Shown piece after piece: positions 1 to 8,178 of a stretch of DNA of 64,000 nt (position 1 is its first letter; every line of letters starts with the position of its first letter). This stretch comes from Streptomyces griseiscabiei (GTDB lineage Bacteria; Actinomycetota; Actinomycetes; Streptomycetales; Streptomycetaceae). The stretch lies in contig NZ_JAGJBZ010000002.1 of the NCBI RefSeq assembly GCF_020010925.1, positions 1,302,001 to 1,366,000 of the forward strand, in the 5' to 3' direction. Both the position numbers and the translations under genes were made by a program. The notes beneath the pieces are model-generated. The model was not told where the DNA came from. It saw only the letters and a program-made list of their open reading frames with translations, and did not search any database.

Positions 1-398
1 AGGGGTCCCGCGTTCCCAATCAGGTAGGCGGCAATGGCCTTCATAGTTGCGGGATGTGAGGCGTCAGCGCGCCTGAAGGAAGGCGCGCCTGCGCAGCTGG
101 TGACCGCATCGGTCCAGGCGCGGCCGGGAAAGGCCGTCACGCTGACCAAGGCGGGAAACGGGGCGGGCGCGATGTCCTCCAGGGTGCAGACTTGTCGTCT
201 CGCGTCATGTCTGTGACGCCCGGGTGACCGTTTGCCGTGGCGAGCCATGGCGCGGCTGGTGATGGTGTTGATCGCCGCGATCCGGCCATCGCCGGGGATG
301 CTGAAGTTCAGCTCCTCGTCCGCGCCCGCGTTCTGTGCTTCGGCGAACGGGCAGGTCGGGGAATCGGTTTTCGGTGTGGTCGTCACCGGCGCTTCCAT
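1..398 (-). CDS. Partial hypothetical protein, runs off the left edge
   Basis: On the minus strand a frame opens with ATG at 398 and stays open for about 132 codons to the left edge, so the C-terminus is missing. The N-terminus reads roughly MEAPVTTTPKTDSPTCPFAE and an internal stretch reads VCTLEDIAPAPF. I do not recognise the family. Two ATGs (398 and one near residue 50) are possible starts, and neither has an ideal ribosome-binding site; GAGGGG directly abuts the first. It lies 120 bp downstream of the APH-like gene at 519-1583 in the same direction. The overlapping plus-strand frames are low-complexity shadows. That this frame is coding is inferred from its continuity and residue composition. 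Confidence 0.45.
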   Translation of the reverse strand, partial: MEAPVTTTPKTDSPTCPFAEAQNAGADEELNFSIPGDGRIAAINTITSRAMARHGKRSPGRHRHDARRQVCTLEDIAPAPFPALVSVTAFPGRAWTDAVTSCAGAPSFRRADASHPATMKAIAAYLIGNAGP

Positions 399-518
399 CC
401 CCTCGGCGTCCGGTTTCCTGTGTTGTGTTCGGCGTCGGCTGGCACGGAGTACGGTCCTCCTCCTGTCAGGAGCGGCCGGTCGGAACCGCTCCTCGGCACG
501 ATGTGCAGGTGTTGTCGG

Positions 519-1583
519 TCAGCAGCCGCGTGCGGGGCCTGCGCCTGGAAGGAGGTCGCCGAAGGCGTCCTCCAGATCCGAGAGACTGTTCAGCAACCGG
601 CGGATGGTTATCTGCTTCTCGCTCCAGTACCGCTTCAGATCGACCTCCGCTTCGGGGTACAGGTCGTACTCGGTGGTCGTGGCGCCGGAGAAGCTGAACA
701 GCATGTGCAGCAGCGCGGCCCGCGCGCAGGCGCGTACGTCCGCGAGGGGGAGGCTCGGGCTTTCGGCGTGATAGGCGCTCACCATCGCCATCGCGCAGGC
801 GTCCCACTGCGGGCTCGTGGCTACGGTGCGCGGGTCGAATGCGGCCCGGCCCAGCTCCCAGGCCGGCATGCCGCTCGCGCCCCGGAAGTCGATGGCACCG
901 GTGACGGCGTCGGCGAGGACGATCAGGTTGGTGCGGGTGAAGTCCGCGTGCAGTGCCTGTTCCACCAGTTCGCCGGGCAGGTGCTCGCGCAGCCGGTGGA
1001 CATGCTCGTGCAGGTCCTCCCGACGCTGGTCGAGGTCGGCGCGCAGACGCTCGGGATTCTCGTGCCCCTGCCGCAGGGCCTTGCCCAGTACCCGGTCGGC
1101 CTGGGCGAGGGCATCGTCCACCGTGCCGGTACGCCAGCGGGACTGCTGCACCCTCCTCGGCATCGGGTAGGCGGCGAGCACCCGGTGCATACGTCCCAGC
1201 ACTGTGCCGGTGTGCTCGGCGAGCTCCACCGTCATCGCCGAGGCGGTCACGCGTCCGGGCGCCTCGTCGGCCACCGCCCAGGCGCTGCCCGCAGCGATGG
1301 TGATGAGGTTGCCGTTCAGGTCGGGCCAGACCCTCGGAATGGGGAGCCGGGCGGCCCGGCAGTACTCGGACATGTCCCACGCGGTGCGGGCCGCCTCCAC
1401 GTCCGCACCCGAGTGGTACTCCTTGACGAAGAGCCGTGCCCCGTCCTCGGTCAGGACGCGTCGGTTGCTCGTGTCGGTGCCCATGCGCACCGGCTCGACC
1501 ATCTGCACGACGATTCCGTACCGCTCCCCCAGCACGTCTGCCGTCACCGCTTCGTCCTCGTCGGCCTCGCTCACACCGACCAC
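519..1583 (-). CDS. APH-fold small-molecule kinase (phosphotransferase enzyme family)
   Basis: 354 aa. The C-terminal half holds the aminoglycoside-phosphotransferase catalytic loop LHADFTRTN (HxDxxxxN, Asp as general base) followed by the metal-binding segment AIDFRGAS. The N-terminal lobe has LFVKEYHSG, a plausible ATP-lysine region. Members phosphorylate aminoglycosides, choline, homoserine, macrolides or biosynthetic intermediates with ATP; the substrate cannot be read from sequence. It is followed after 70 bp by a second APH-fold gene in the same direction. Two more such kinases lie in the operon at 16-18.6 kb, so several small-molecule kinases cluster here. It could be a resistance or a biosynthetic kinase. 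Confidence 0.8.
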   Translation of the reverse strand: MVGVSEADEDEAVTADVLGERYGIVVQMVEPVRMGTDTSNRRVLTEDGARLFVKEYHSGADVEAARTAWDMSEYCRAARLPIPRVWPDLNGNLITIAAGSAWAVADEAPGRVTASAMTVELAEHTGTVLGRMHRVLAAYPMPRRVQQSRWRTGTVDDALAQADRVLGKALRQGHENPERLRADLDQRREDLHEHVHRLREHLPGELVEQALHADFTRTNLIVLADAVTGAIDFRGASGMPAWELGRAAFDPRTVATSPQWDACAMAMVSAYHAESPSLPLADVRACARAALLHMLFSFSGATTTEYDLYPEAEVDLKRYWSEKQITIRRLLNSLSDLEDAFGDLLPGAGPARGC

Positions 1584-1653
1584 CGGGAGGCGGAAGAGAG
1601 CCGACAGACGACGAGTACGCGCGAGCAGGACGAGTAAGTCCTTGGCTTGGTGT

Positions 1654-2544
1654 TCACGAGACTCGCCCGCCCCACGCGCGCGTCGCGTTCTCCCGGCGCA
1701 GGTTGTCCAGCATCAGGTGTGCCTCGTCGACGAGCCCGAAGTCGTGGTGCTTGATCCCCCAGCACAGGGCGTCCAGCGCGTCCACGGACGCGTACGACCG
1801 GCACGCGGCGAGCTCTTCCTGCGTGGGCCGGCGGCCGTAGCCGTAGTGGAAGGCGTCATCAAGGTCAGGGCGGTTGAACAGGACTCGGTAGCGCAGACGG
1901 CTGAAGTCCCGGCGGGCGGCCGTCTGGAGTTCGGCCTGTTCGAAGTCGATGATCCGCAGCCGTTGTTCGGTCTCGTCCCACAGCCAGTTCCTGGGCATGT
2001 AGTCGCCATGGGTCGCCACACGGAGGAGGCTGGGCGGAGCCTCCTCGATGAAGGCACAGACCGCAGCCACCTCCTGCGGCACATGGCGCGCGGCACGCTC
2101 CAGCAGCGCCTGCGCATCCGCCTCCCACCGTTCCTCAGTCACCTGCGTGACAGGCTCGTCGACCGTTGAGGCGTGAAGCCGTCCGAGGAGTACGCCGGCC
2201 TGCTCGTACGCCTTGCGCTCCTGCTCAGCCGTTAACCGCTGCGCGTCCAGACTGCGGCCGGGCACCGCGGTGAGCAGAATCGTGTGGGTCTGCGTGTCGT
2301 ACGTGACCAGTTCGGGGGCCCGGCCGGTGCCGAGACAGGTAGTCCACGCGCGGTATGCGTCCACTTCACGACGGTGTGGCAGCGCACCCGCGTGCTGTTT
2401 CGCGTACCACCGCTCACGGTGTGGTCCGCCGATTTCCCAGACCGAGGCCCTGGCATGACCGGGCCGGGGATGCTCGGCGAGCACGGTGTAGGTGTCGGTC
2501 ACCGATGAGACGAGCTGGTGGAGTGCGCTGGGCAGTTCGGTCAC
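1654..2544 (-). CDS. APH-fold small-molecule kinase with a TTA codon
   Basis: 296 aa. ATP-lobe motif RWYAKQHAG, catalytic loop THGDYMPRNW (HxDxxxxN) and metal loop RIIDFEQAE identify an aminoglycoside-phosphotransferase-fold kinase. It resembles the kinase at 16368-17204 closely: both share AKQH, a THT-V/L-LTA segment, xxDYxPRNW and FxxGYGRRP, so the two look like paralogues. Codon 104 is TTA, the rare leucine codon that in Streptomyces needs the bldA tRNA; this predicts late, development-linked translation. The 124-bp upstream gap separates it from the LuxR-type regulator and contains two TGATCA hexamers near 2578-2603. The substrate is unknown. Confidence 0.82.
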   Translation of the reverse strand: MTELPSALHQLVSSVTDTYTVLAEHPRPGHARASVWEIGGPHRERWYAKQHAGALPHRREVDAYRAWTTCLGTGRAPELVTYDTQTHTILLTAVPGRSLDAQRLTAEQERKAYEQAGVLLGRLHASTVDEPVTQVTEERWEADAQALLERAARHVPQEVAAVCAFIEEAPPSLLRVATHGDYMPRNWLWDETEQRLRIIDFEQAELQTAARRDFSRLRYRVLFNRPDLDDAFHYGYGRRPTQEELAACRSYASVDALDALCWGIKHHDFGLVDEAHLMLDNLRRENATRAWGGRVS

Positions 2545-2668
2545 GCGATGCGCCCTTCCTCTGGGCGAGCCCCGACGTGATCACTCTTCATGATCAATGG
2601 GGCGCTCTGGGTCTTGTCTTCTGAATCGGGCGTGTGCCAGGGGACGCTGGCAGGGCGTTCTGAGCTGG

Positions 2669-3214
2669 TCATATGTGTGCGGCGGCGGTGAGGACGGCGC
2701 CGGAGAGCGTCTCGACGAGGGACTCGTCGAGGACTCCATATGCCCAGCCGAGTGTCACCAAGCGGGGGTCGTTTTCAGCCCGGGTACGTTCTCGAAGTCC
2801 TCGCATCCGCTTCAGGGCTTCGTCGCGGCTGATGCGGGCGCGGTCGGCGTAGTCCTTCGAGTCGGCGCCGATGGCGATCATCCGCCAGGTCTCGGTCTCG
2901 GCGTCTGAGAAGGCCCCGGGAGGGACCGTGCCATGAGGACGTCTGAGCTGCTCGGTGACGTAGCAGGCATGGACGATGGCGGCCCGGCCCTTGACCCCGA
3001 GCTTCTGGCCGCAGTGCTTCATCTGCACGTTGATGGTCCCGCCGGTGATCGACAGGTCGGATGCGATCGCCGACGTGGCCTTGCCCTCGGCGACCTGCTG
3101 AGCGATCCGAATCTGTGCGGGGGTCAGATCGAGGTGCTGGGCGGTTGGACGTGCCGGTCGTGAACTCACGGGAGTCCTGGACCCTTTCCTGATGGAAGGT
3201 GTGTGATCAGGCAT
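2669..3214 (-). CDS. DNA-binding regulator with two tandem LuxR-type HTH segments
   Basis: 181 aa from ATG at 3214, which overlaps the end of the glutamine-synthetase-like gene by 8 bp, implying translational coupling. A longer in-frame extension would lie wholly inside that gene and was not used. Residues about 29-85 (LDLTPAQIRIAQQVAEGK through LGVKGRAAIV) look like a LuxR C-terminal HTH. Residues about 105-160 (FSDAETETWRMIAIGADS, then ISRDEALKRMRGLRERTR) look like a second, divergent copy. There is no receiver or sensor domain. Lying third in the permease-ligase operon, it probably reports on or controls that pathway; the second HTH assignment is less certain. Confidence 0.7.
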   Translation of the reverse strand: MPDHTPSIRKGSRTPVSSRPARPTAQHLDLTPAQIRIAQQVAEGKATSAIASDLSITGGTINVQMKHCGQKLGVKGRAAIVHACYVTEQLRRPHGTVPPGAFSDAETETWRMIAIGADSKDYADRARISRDEALKRMRGLRERTRAENDPRLVTLGWAYGVLDESLVETLSGAVLTAAAHI

Positions 3215-4637
3215 GAGCCAGCCATCGCTGCCGCTCGGAGTCGGTGACCAGGTACTGGTGGTGGCCGAGTTCCAGGTGGGCGAGGTGGGTGTAGTGCTCG
3301 ACGATGTCGATGCCGAACGCGTTGTGCGCCAGGTCGCTGTTGTAGAAGGCGGCCAGGGCGGCGGCGAGTGTGGGCGGTGCGAGGGATCCGCCGCTGCGGT
3401 AGGCGTTGCCGGTCTCCGCGGGCTGGAGAGCCAGCTTGCGTTCGAGACCGTGATCGATGGCCGCCAGTACGGCGGCCAGAGCCAGATACGGGTTGGCGTC
3501 CGCTCCCGGGGTGCGGACCTCCAGGTGGAGACCTTCACCGCGGCCTACGACACGGACGGCGCAGGTGCGGTTGTCCCGGCCCCAGCTCGCGGTGGTCGGG
3601 GCGAAGGAGCCGGGCGTGAACCGCTTGTAGGAGTTGACGTTCGGCGCGTAGAGCAGGCCGAGTTCCGGCAGGCCGTCGAGCAGGCCGGCGATCGCGTTCC
3701 GGCCGGTCGGGGACAGTTCGTACTCGTTGTCGGGGTCGTGGAGTTGGCTGATGGCCTTGGACCACAGCGACACATGCAGATGCATGCCGTTCGCCCGGCC
3801 GGTCTCAGGCGCTGCCATGAAGGTGGGGGCCAGTCCGGCACGCGAGCCGAGGGTTCGTACCGCGTGCTTGAAGAGCAGGTGCTGGTCGCAGGCGGCGAGC
3901 GCGTCGCCGTAGGGGAAGGTGACCTCCACCTGGCCGGGGCCGGCCTCGGTTTTGATGGCCTCGATGGGCAGGCCGGCGCGCGAGAGTGCCCTCTGCAGGC
4001 GGCGGAAGAACCGCTCGGAGACCGGATCGTGGTCGAGGGCGTAGTCCAGGTTCTGCGACGTGACCGGCCGCATCCCCTGGTATCCGGCGTGCTCGGCTTC
4101 GGTGTAGGTGCCGTGGTAGAGGACGAACTCGGTCTCGATCCCGACCTTGGGGTGCAGGCCGTGCCTGGCCAGCCGGGTCAGCTGCTGGTGGAGGATCTGA
4201 CGCGGTGCGACAGCGACAGATGTGCCGCACTCGTGAACAGCGTGGCCGAGCACTACGGCGGTACGCGGCATCCATGGCACCACGCGCACTGTCGCGAGAT
4301 CCGGCCGCACCGTCAGGTCCTGATAGCCGGTCTCCCACGAGGCCAGTTCGAAGCCGGCCGCCGGGCTCATCCCGACGTCGGTCGCCAGGGTGTAGGCGCA
4401 CATCTCCGCGCCGTGATGCGCGACGCGCTTGAGGAAGTGACCGGCGTCGTACCGCTTCCCCTTCAACCGTCCCTGAAGGTCGGGCATCGCGAGCAGCACC
4501 GTGTCGATCGCGCCCGCCTTGACCAGGTCGCGCAGGTTGGCCAGCGCGACCGGCTTGTCGTCCCCCGTGGCCGGCGCGGCCAGGGACGGGAGCACGGGGT
4601 GCGCTGTGATGCCGGTGTCCGTCGTGGTCCGCGTCAT
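3207..4637 (-). CDS. Glutamine-synthetase-family gamma-glutamyl ligase
   Basis: 476 aa. GS motifs are clear: GIETEFVLY (metal/glutamate), EAGPGQVEVTFPYGDAL, NGMHLHVSLW, and NSYKRFTPGSFAPTTASWG with NRTCAVRVV (ATP and Arg site). The adenylylation loop of housekeeping GlnA is not evident. Streptomyces carry several such paralogues that glutamylate polyamines (GlnA3 type) or ethanolamine (GlnA4 type) rather than ammonia. The start ATG shares one base with the stop of the upstream APC permease and the stop overlaps the downstream regulator, so the three genes form one coupled operon. Import plus gamma-glutamylation of an amine is the likely route; which amine is inferred, not seen. Confidence 0.85.
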   Translation of the reverse strand: MTRTTTDTGITAHPVLPSLAAPATGDDKPVALANLRDLVKAGAIDTVLLAMPDLQGRLKGKRYDAGHFLKRVAHHGAEMCAYTLATDVGMSPAAGFELASWETGYQDLTVRPDLATVRVVPWMPRTAVVLGHAVHECGTSVAVAPRQILHQQLTRLARHGLHPKVGIETEFVLYHGTYTEAEHAGYQGMRPVTSQNLDYALDHDPVSERFFRRLQRALSRAGLPIEAIKTEAGPGQVEVTFPYGDALAACDQHLLFKHAVRTLGSRAGLAPTFMAAPETGRANGMHLHVSLWSKAISQLHDPDNEYELSPTGRNAIAGLLDGLPELGLLYAPNVNSYKRFTPGSFAPTTASWGRDNRTCAVRVVGRGEGLHLEVRTPGADANPYLALAAVLAAIDHGLERKLALQPAETGNAYRSGGSLAPPTLAAALAAFYNSDLAHNAFGIDIVEHYTHLAHLELGHHQYLVTDSERQRWLAHA

Positions 4638-6169
4638 CAGACGACCGCCTCGTCGTCCTGGCCGGCGGCGCGATCGAAGTCACGAGCCGGGACCTCGTAC
4701 GATCCGCCCTGCTTGTGCCACCACCCCCACGCCAGCGCGAGCACGACGAGCAGTGCCACGGGGGCGTAGTTGAATGTGTCGACGGTGATGAGGGCGCCGC
4801 CCTCGGGCCGCGTCTGCGGCAGACAGAACAGGACGGTCACGAACGCCACCCAGATCACCGCGACCGTGCCCACGATCACGCCCCAGCTGCCGAGGTTCCA
4901 CGGGCCGGGCCGGAAGCGGTCCCGGTTTTTGACCCGCAGGAAGATCGGGATCGCGTACGCCGGTGTGATGCCGATGACGTTGATGCTGGTGATTGCCGCG
5001 TACGCGACCGGGCTGTACAGGCTCGGCAACGCCAGCACCGCAGCGCACACAACCGACAACACGACGGCCTTGCGGGGAGTACCGGTCCGGTGGTCCACCT
5101 GCCGCCACAGGCGCGAGCCCGGCAGCGCCCCGTCACGTGAGAACGCGAACACCATCCTCGACGCGGCGGCCGTCTCGGCGTTGCCGCAGCACAGCTGGGC
5201 GACGATCACGACCAGGAGCAGCGCCTTCGCGCCCGCCAGGCCCAGGGCATCGAGGAAGATCTGAGCCGGCGGCACCCCTGTCGCCGTGCCCACGGTTCCC
5301 GCGTAGTCCTGGATCGCGAACGTGAGCCCCGCGAGCAGTACGAACCCGGCGAGCCACGACCAGCCAATCGCGTGGATGATCCCACGGGAGGCGGAGACCT
5401 GCGCGTCCGTCGTCTCCTCGCTGAGGTGGGCGGAGGCGTCGTAGCCGCAGAAGGTGTACTGGGCCAGCAGCAGGCCGAGGGCCACGACGTACACCGAGCT
5501 GGACCAGCCGGTGTTGTTGACGAACTCCCCGAACACGAAGCCGGCGGACTGGTGGTGGGACGGCACGACGGCCAGCGCGCCGACGATCAAGGTGACGCCG
5601 GCCAGGTGCCACCAGACGCTGATGCTGTTGAGGATGCTCACCAGCCGGACACCGAAGAGGTTCAGCACCAGGTGCAGGGCGAGGATGCACAGGAAGATCA
5701 CCATGATCTTTCCGGGCGTCGGTACGAAGCCCCACTGGAGATTGAGGAAGGCGCCCGTGAACAGGGCGGCCCCGTAGTCGATGCCGGCGATCGCGCCGAG
5801 CAGGCCCAACAGGTTGAGCCAGCCCGTGTACCAGCCCCACTTCCGGCCACCGAGCTGCTCCGCCTGGTAGTACAGGGCCCCCGAGGTCGGATACGCCGAG
5901 GTCACCTCGGCCAGCGCGGCACCGATGAACATCACCATCGCGCCCACCACGACCCAGCCCCACAGCATCACCGACGGACCGCCGGTATTCAGGCCGAACC
6001 CGTACAGGGTCATGCAGCCGGACAGGACGCTGATGACGGAGAAGCTGATAGCGAAATTTCCGAACGGTCCCATGCGCCGGGTCAGCACCGGCTCGTAGCC
6101 GAGCTCTCTCAGATACGCCTCATCCGACTTCCGGGATGCCGCGCGATGACCGGGCCCAAAACGAGACAC
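4637..6169 (-). CDS. APC-superfamily amino acid/amine permease
   Basis: 510 aa, with about 12 hydrophobic segments after a soluble N-terminus (LRELGYEPVLTRRMGPFGNF). FAISFSVISVLSGCMTLYGF and AYPTSGALYYQAEQLGGRKWG are typical of GABA/choline/ethanolamine-type APC permeases. It is the first gene of a three-gene operon with the GS-like ligase and the LuxR-HTH regulator, and its stop shares one base with the ligase ATG. It probably imports the amine that the ligase glutamylates. The start at 6169 follows GGAGGTTGTTCC on the minus strand, a good ribosome-binding site. Substrate choice among GABA, polyamines and ethanolamine is not resolvable by eye. Confidence 0.85.
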   Translation of the reverse strand: MSRFGPGHRAASRKSDEAYLRELGYEPVLTRRMGPFGNFAISFSVISVLSGCMTLYGFGLNTGGPSVMLWGWVVVGAMVMFIGAALAEVTSAYPTSGALYYQAEQLGGRKWGWYTGWLNLLGLLGAIAGIDYGAALFTGAFLNLQWGFVPTPGKIMVIFLCILALHLVLNLFGVRLVSILNSISVWWHLAGVTLIVGALAVVPSHHQSAGFVFGEFVNNTGWSSSVYVVALGLLLAQYTFCGYDASAHLSEETTDAQVSASRGIIHAIGWSWLAGFVLLAGLTFAIQDYAGTVGTATGVPPAQIFLDALGLAGAKALLLVVIVAQLCCGNAETAAASRMVFAFSRDGALPGSRLWRQVDHRTGTPRKAVVLSVVCAAVLALPSLYSPVAYAAITSINVIGITPAYAIPIFLRVKNRDRFRPGPWNLGSWGVIVGTVAVIWVAFVTVLFCLPQTRPEGGALITVDTFNYAPVALLVVLALAWGWWHKQGGSYEVPARDFDRAAGQDDEAVV

Positions 6170-6247
6170 GGAACAACCTCCATAATTCTTGAAATACAGG
6201 ACAGGGCAGGTGTGTGACAGTCGCCATGCGCGAGGGATTGGTCTTCG

Positions 6248-7252
6248 TCAGGGATGCGGGCCAGCACGCTGTCCATGGGACTGGGCGTAGGAGAGGGACT
6301 CGGCTCGAGCTCGAAGCAGCAGTGCCTCGCCCGGGTCCGGGCCCGCAGCGCCCTCGTGCACCGAGGCCCACGGCTCACGAGCCGCGTACGGGCCCGTCGC
6401 CAAGAACACCTCGGCCGCCTCCAGATACTGGCTCCCCGCCCACAACGCGTAGGCCAGACAGTTCAGATCAGCGACCGAACACAGCTCGGTCGGCGTCTGG
6501 CGGAACCACTCGTAGAACGCGCTGAGCGTGCAATCGAGCGTCGACTCCTGCGACCACTGCTGACGCCACAACGGATCAGCCCGCGATCGGCGCCGCTGCT
6601 CGATCTGCGCGTACGCGGGGAGAAGCAGCAGGGGCGATGCCGGTGGCCGCTGCGAGACCACCCATCTCCCGAAATCGATACCCGCGGCCAACGAAGCGCC
6701 AGCCGGCCCCTCCAGGGCGAGCAGAAACTGCAGCAGCCGGTGGTACGCCTCGCGGTTGTACGGATCCCGCCTGTTGACCTCGTACAGCAGCCCCCACGGA
6801 CCGTGCGGCAGCATGGGCTCGGTGGGCACGAGGCGATGCTCCGGACGGCCCAGTTGAGTATCGATCTGCGCCAGCGCCACAAGGCACACCCACGGCACAG
6901 GGTCGCCAGGTGCCCGGTTGGCGGCCAGCAGCACCTCACGTCGCGCCCTGCCCTCGAACTCCCAGGTATACGGGTGCTGTTGACGATTAGCACGCAACGC
7001 CCGCTCCACCGCCACGCGGGCACTCATCAGCTGAGCGTCATAGCTGTTGGGTTCCTCCCCCAACCACACACTGACCACATCCGACCGCGCAGCCGCCACA
7101 GCCAACACCTGAGTACGCGAGGTTCGCAGCGCCCAATGCGAACCCGTCTCCAGCAGCAGCTTCCTGGCGGTGCGCCAGCGGCCCACCCCAAGGTCCTCTA
7201 AGGCCGCATGCAGAGCATCGTCGTGACCGGCAGGGTGATACACGAGGCGCAT
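6248..7252 (-). CDS. Hypothetical protein, Streptomyces-type, helical
   Basis: 334 aa from ATG at 7252, which follows a G-rich stretch; the frame extends upstream to 7357 but those 35 residues are Arg/Pro/Ser-rich and unlikely to be translated. The protein begins MRLVYHPAGHDDALHAALED and contains ALRTSRTQVLAVAAARSDVV and EGRARREVLLAANRAPGDPV. It is Ala/Leu/Arg-rich, probably an alpha-helical repeat, with no signal peptide or membrane segment. I do not recognise a named domain. It ends 78 bp before the permease operon and could be its first gene, though its function gives no link. Confidence 0.65.
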   Translation of the reverse strand: MRLVYHPAGHDDALHAALEDLGVGRWRTARKLLLETGSHWALRTSRTQVLAVAAARSDVVSVWLGEEPNSYDAQLMSARVAVERALRANRQQHPYTWEFEGRARREVLLAANRAPGDPVPWVCLVALAQIDTQLGRPEHRLVPTEPMLPHGPWGLLYEVNRRDPYNREAYHRLLQFLLALEGPAGASLAAGIDFGRWVVSQRPPASPLLLLPAYAQIEQRRRSRADPLWRQQWSQESTLDCTLSAFYEWFRQTPTELCSVADLNCLAYALWAGSQYLEAAEVFLATGPYAAREPWASVHEGAAGPDPGEALLLRARAESLSYAQSHGQRAGPHP

Positions 7253-7629
7253 CAGGGCCCCCCGCCGTGAACGGGGCGGTGGAGGAAAACGAGAACGAGG
7301 CTGCTCGTTCCGTGTGTTCGAACTGTGCGACGTGGCGTCGTGTTCTCTGGAGTGCACGTCAATGTCATTGGAGCCTCAGGCGAGTTGGGGGGAGTGGGGC
7401 CGCGAAGCGGACGACTTGGCCATCGAGTGGGGTGGCCTAGAGGCGAATCTGTCCGATCAGGTCCCTTATGCCGTTAATCATATGATTGACGCTCGGAGTC
7501 ATGGACGTGCTCGGTAGGGAGAACCCGAAGAGCATCAGACGGACGCGGGTCCAGGTTTCACGGACTTGCTGCGGATCAGAGCGACAACGATGATGCGGAG
7601 CAACAAAACGAAGGACATGCTCAGGGCCG
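7253..7629. other. 377-bp gap: promoter region and a possible tiny hydrophobic ORF
   Basis: The right-hand end of this gap is downstream of the gene at 7630-8070 and the left-hand end is the leader of the gene at 6248-7252. The stretch is AT-richer than its surroundings near 7465-7500. A minus-strand frame at 7535-7618 would encode a 27-residue peptide with one hydrophobic segment (MSFVLLLRIIVVALI); it lacks a convincing ribosome-binding site. A 67-codon plus-strand frame at 7314-7517 has no recognisable features. I see no confident gene here. Confidence 0.4.
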
Positions 7630-8070
7630 TCAGGGGGCTGCTTCCTCCGCTGACCCTTGTTGTTCCCTGCGGGCCCGGCTCAGGGCGCGGTGCAGGACAT
7701 CGGGCTGGTTCAGCGACCGAGGGTTGCGGGGGAAGATGTGCCAGTGCATCCCCGGAGGTGTCGTGCTCTCGGTGGACGGTACGACGACGTGGCACTTCTG
7801 TCCCAGCGCAACGGTCCCGGGCTCCCTCCAACGGGCCGCGGTGCCCACTGGGACCAGGAAGTACAGCCGGGGCTCCGGACCCTCGTGGTCCAGGATCACC
7901 GGACCGACCGGTTTGTCACCCTCGCTGAGGATCTCGATCGCGCGCCGACCCACGGCCTCCATGGCGCGTACGGCATCCCACCACTCGCCGGCCGAGCAGA
8001 GCTCGGGCTCCTCGCCGACGGGCATCCAGCGCGGCGGGACCGCGCGAGCTGCGGGATTGTCTTCGGACAT
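7630..8070 (-). CDS. Conserved-looking hypothetical protein behind a ribosome-site hairpin
   Basis: 146 aa from ATG at 8070, preceded by GAGGAG with an 8-nt spacer; an in-frame ATG at 8112 lies inside the hairpin described separately. The protein starts MSEDNPAARAVPPRWMPVGE and contains CSAGEWWDAVRAMEAVGRRA, LYFLVPVGTAARW and a GMHWHIFPRN segment. This looks like a recurrent Streptomyces family often found beside regulators, sometimes annotated as primase-like, but I see no catalytic motif that supports that. It lies 108 bp downstream of the XRE/TPR regulator and 60 bp downstream of a palindrome also found upstream of that regulator, so the regulator probably controls it. Confidence 0.72.
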   Translation of the reverse strand: MSEDNPAARAVPPRWMPVGEEPELCSAGEWWDAVRAMEAVGRRAIEILSEGDKPVGPVILDHEGPEPRLYFLVPVGTAARWREPGTVALGQKCHVVVPSTESTTPPGMHWHIFPRNPRSLNQPDVLHRALSRARREQQGSAEEAAP

Positions 8071-8112
8071 GGAATGGTCTCCTCGCCACTGGGTGTGAGG
8101 AGACCATTCCAT
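8069..8112 (-). promoter_or_regulatory. Perfect 16-bp hairpin covering the ribosome-binding site
   Basis: Bases 8069-8084 and 8097-8112 are perfect reverse complements (arm ATGGAATGGTCTCCTC) with a 12-nt loop. In the minus-strand transcript the 3' arm contains the GAGGAG Shine-Dalgarno and touches the start codon at 8070. If formed in RNA, the helix would hide the ribosome-binding site. As DNA it could equally be an operator. The sequence is seen directly; the function is inferred. Confidence 0.75.
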
Positions 8113-8130
8113 TCTGCAAGCTATTGTGCG

Positions 8131-8145
8131 CGGACAGACTGTCCG
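8131..8145. promoter_or_regulatory. 15-bp palindrome CGGACAGACTGTCCG (candidate operator)
   Basis: Perfect palindrome with 7-bp arms around one central A, located 61 bp upstream of the gene start at 8070 and just after the regulator gene at 8179. A near-identical copy lies at 9668-9682 upstream of that regulator, suggesting the XRE protein binds both. Confidence 0.6.
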
Positions 8146-8178
8146 TGGGGTTCTCCCACCAAAGCCCTTGACGCAGGT

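Noticed and set aside
237..1637. Plus-strand frame of 466 codons
   Set aside because: Shadow of the APH-fold kinase at 519-1583; composition is typical of antisense frames.
7535..7618. Possible 27-residue hydrophobic peptide (toxin-like)
   Set aside because: No convincing ribosome-binding site and no partner antitoxin or antisense RNA signs; mentioned only as gap content.
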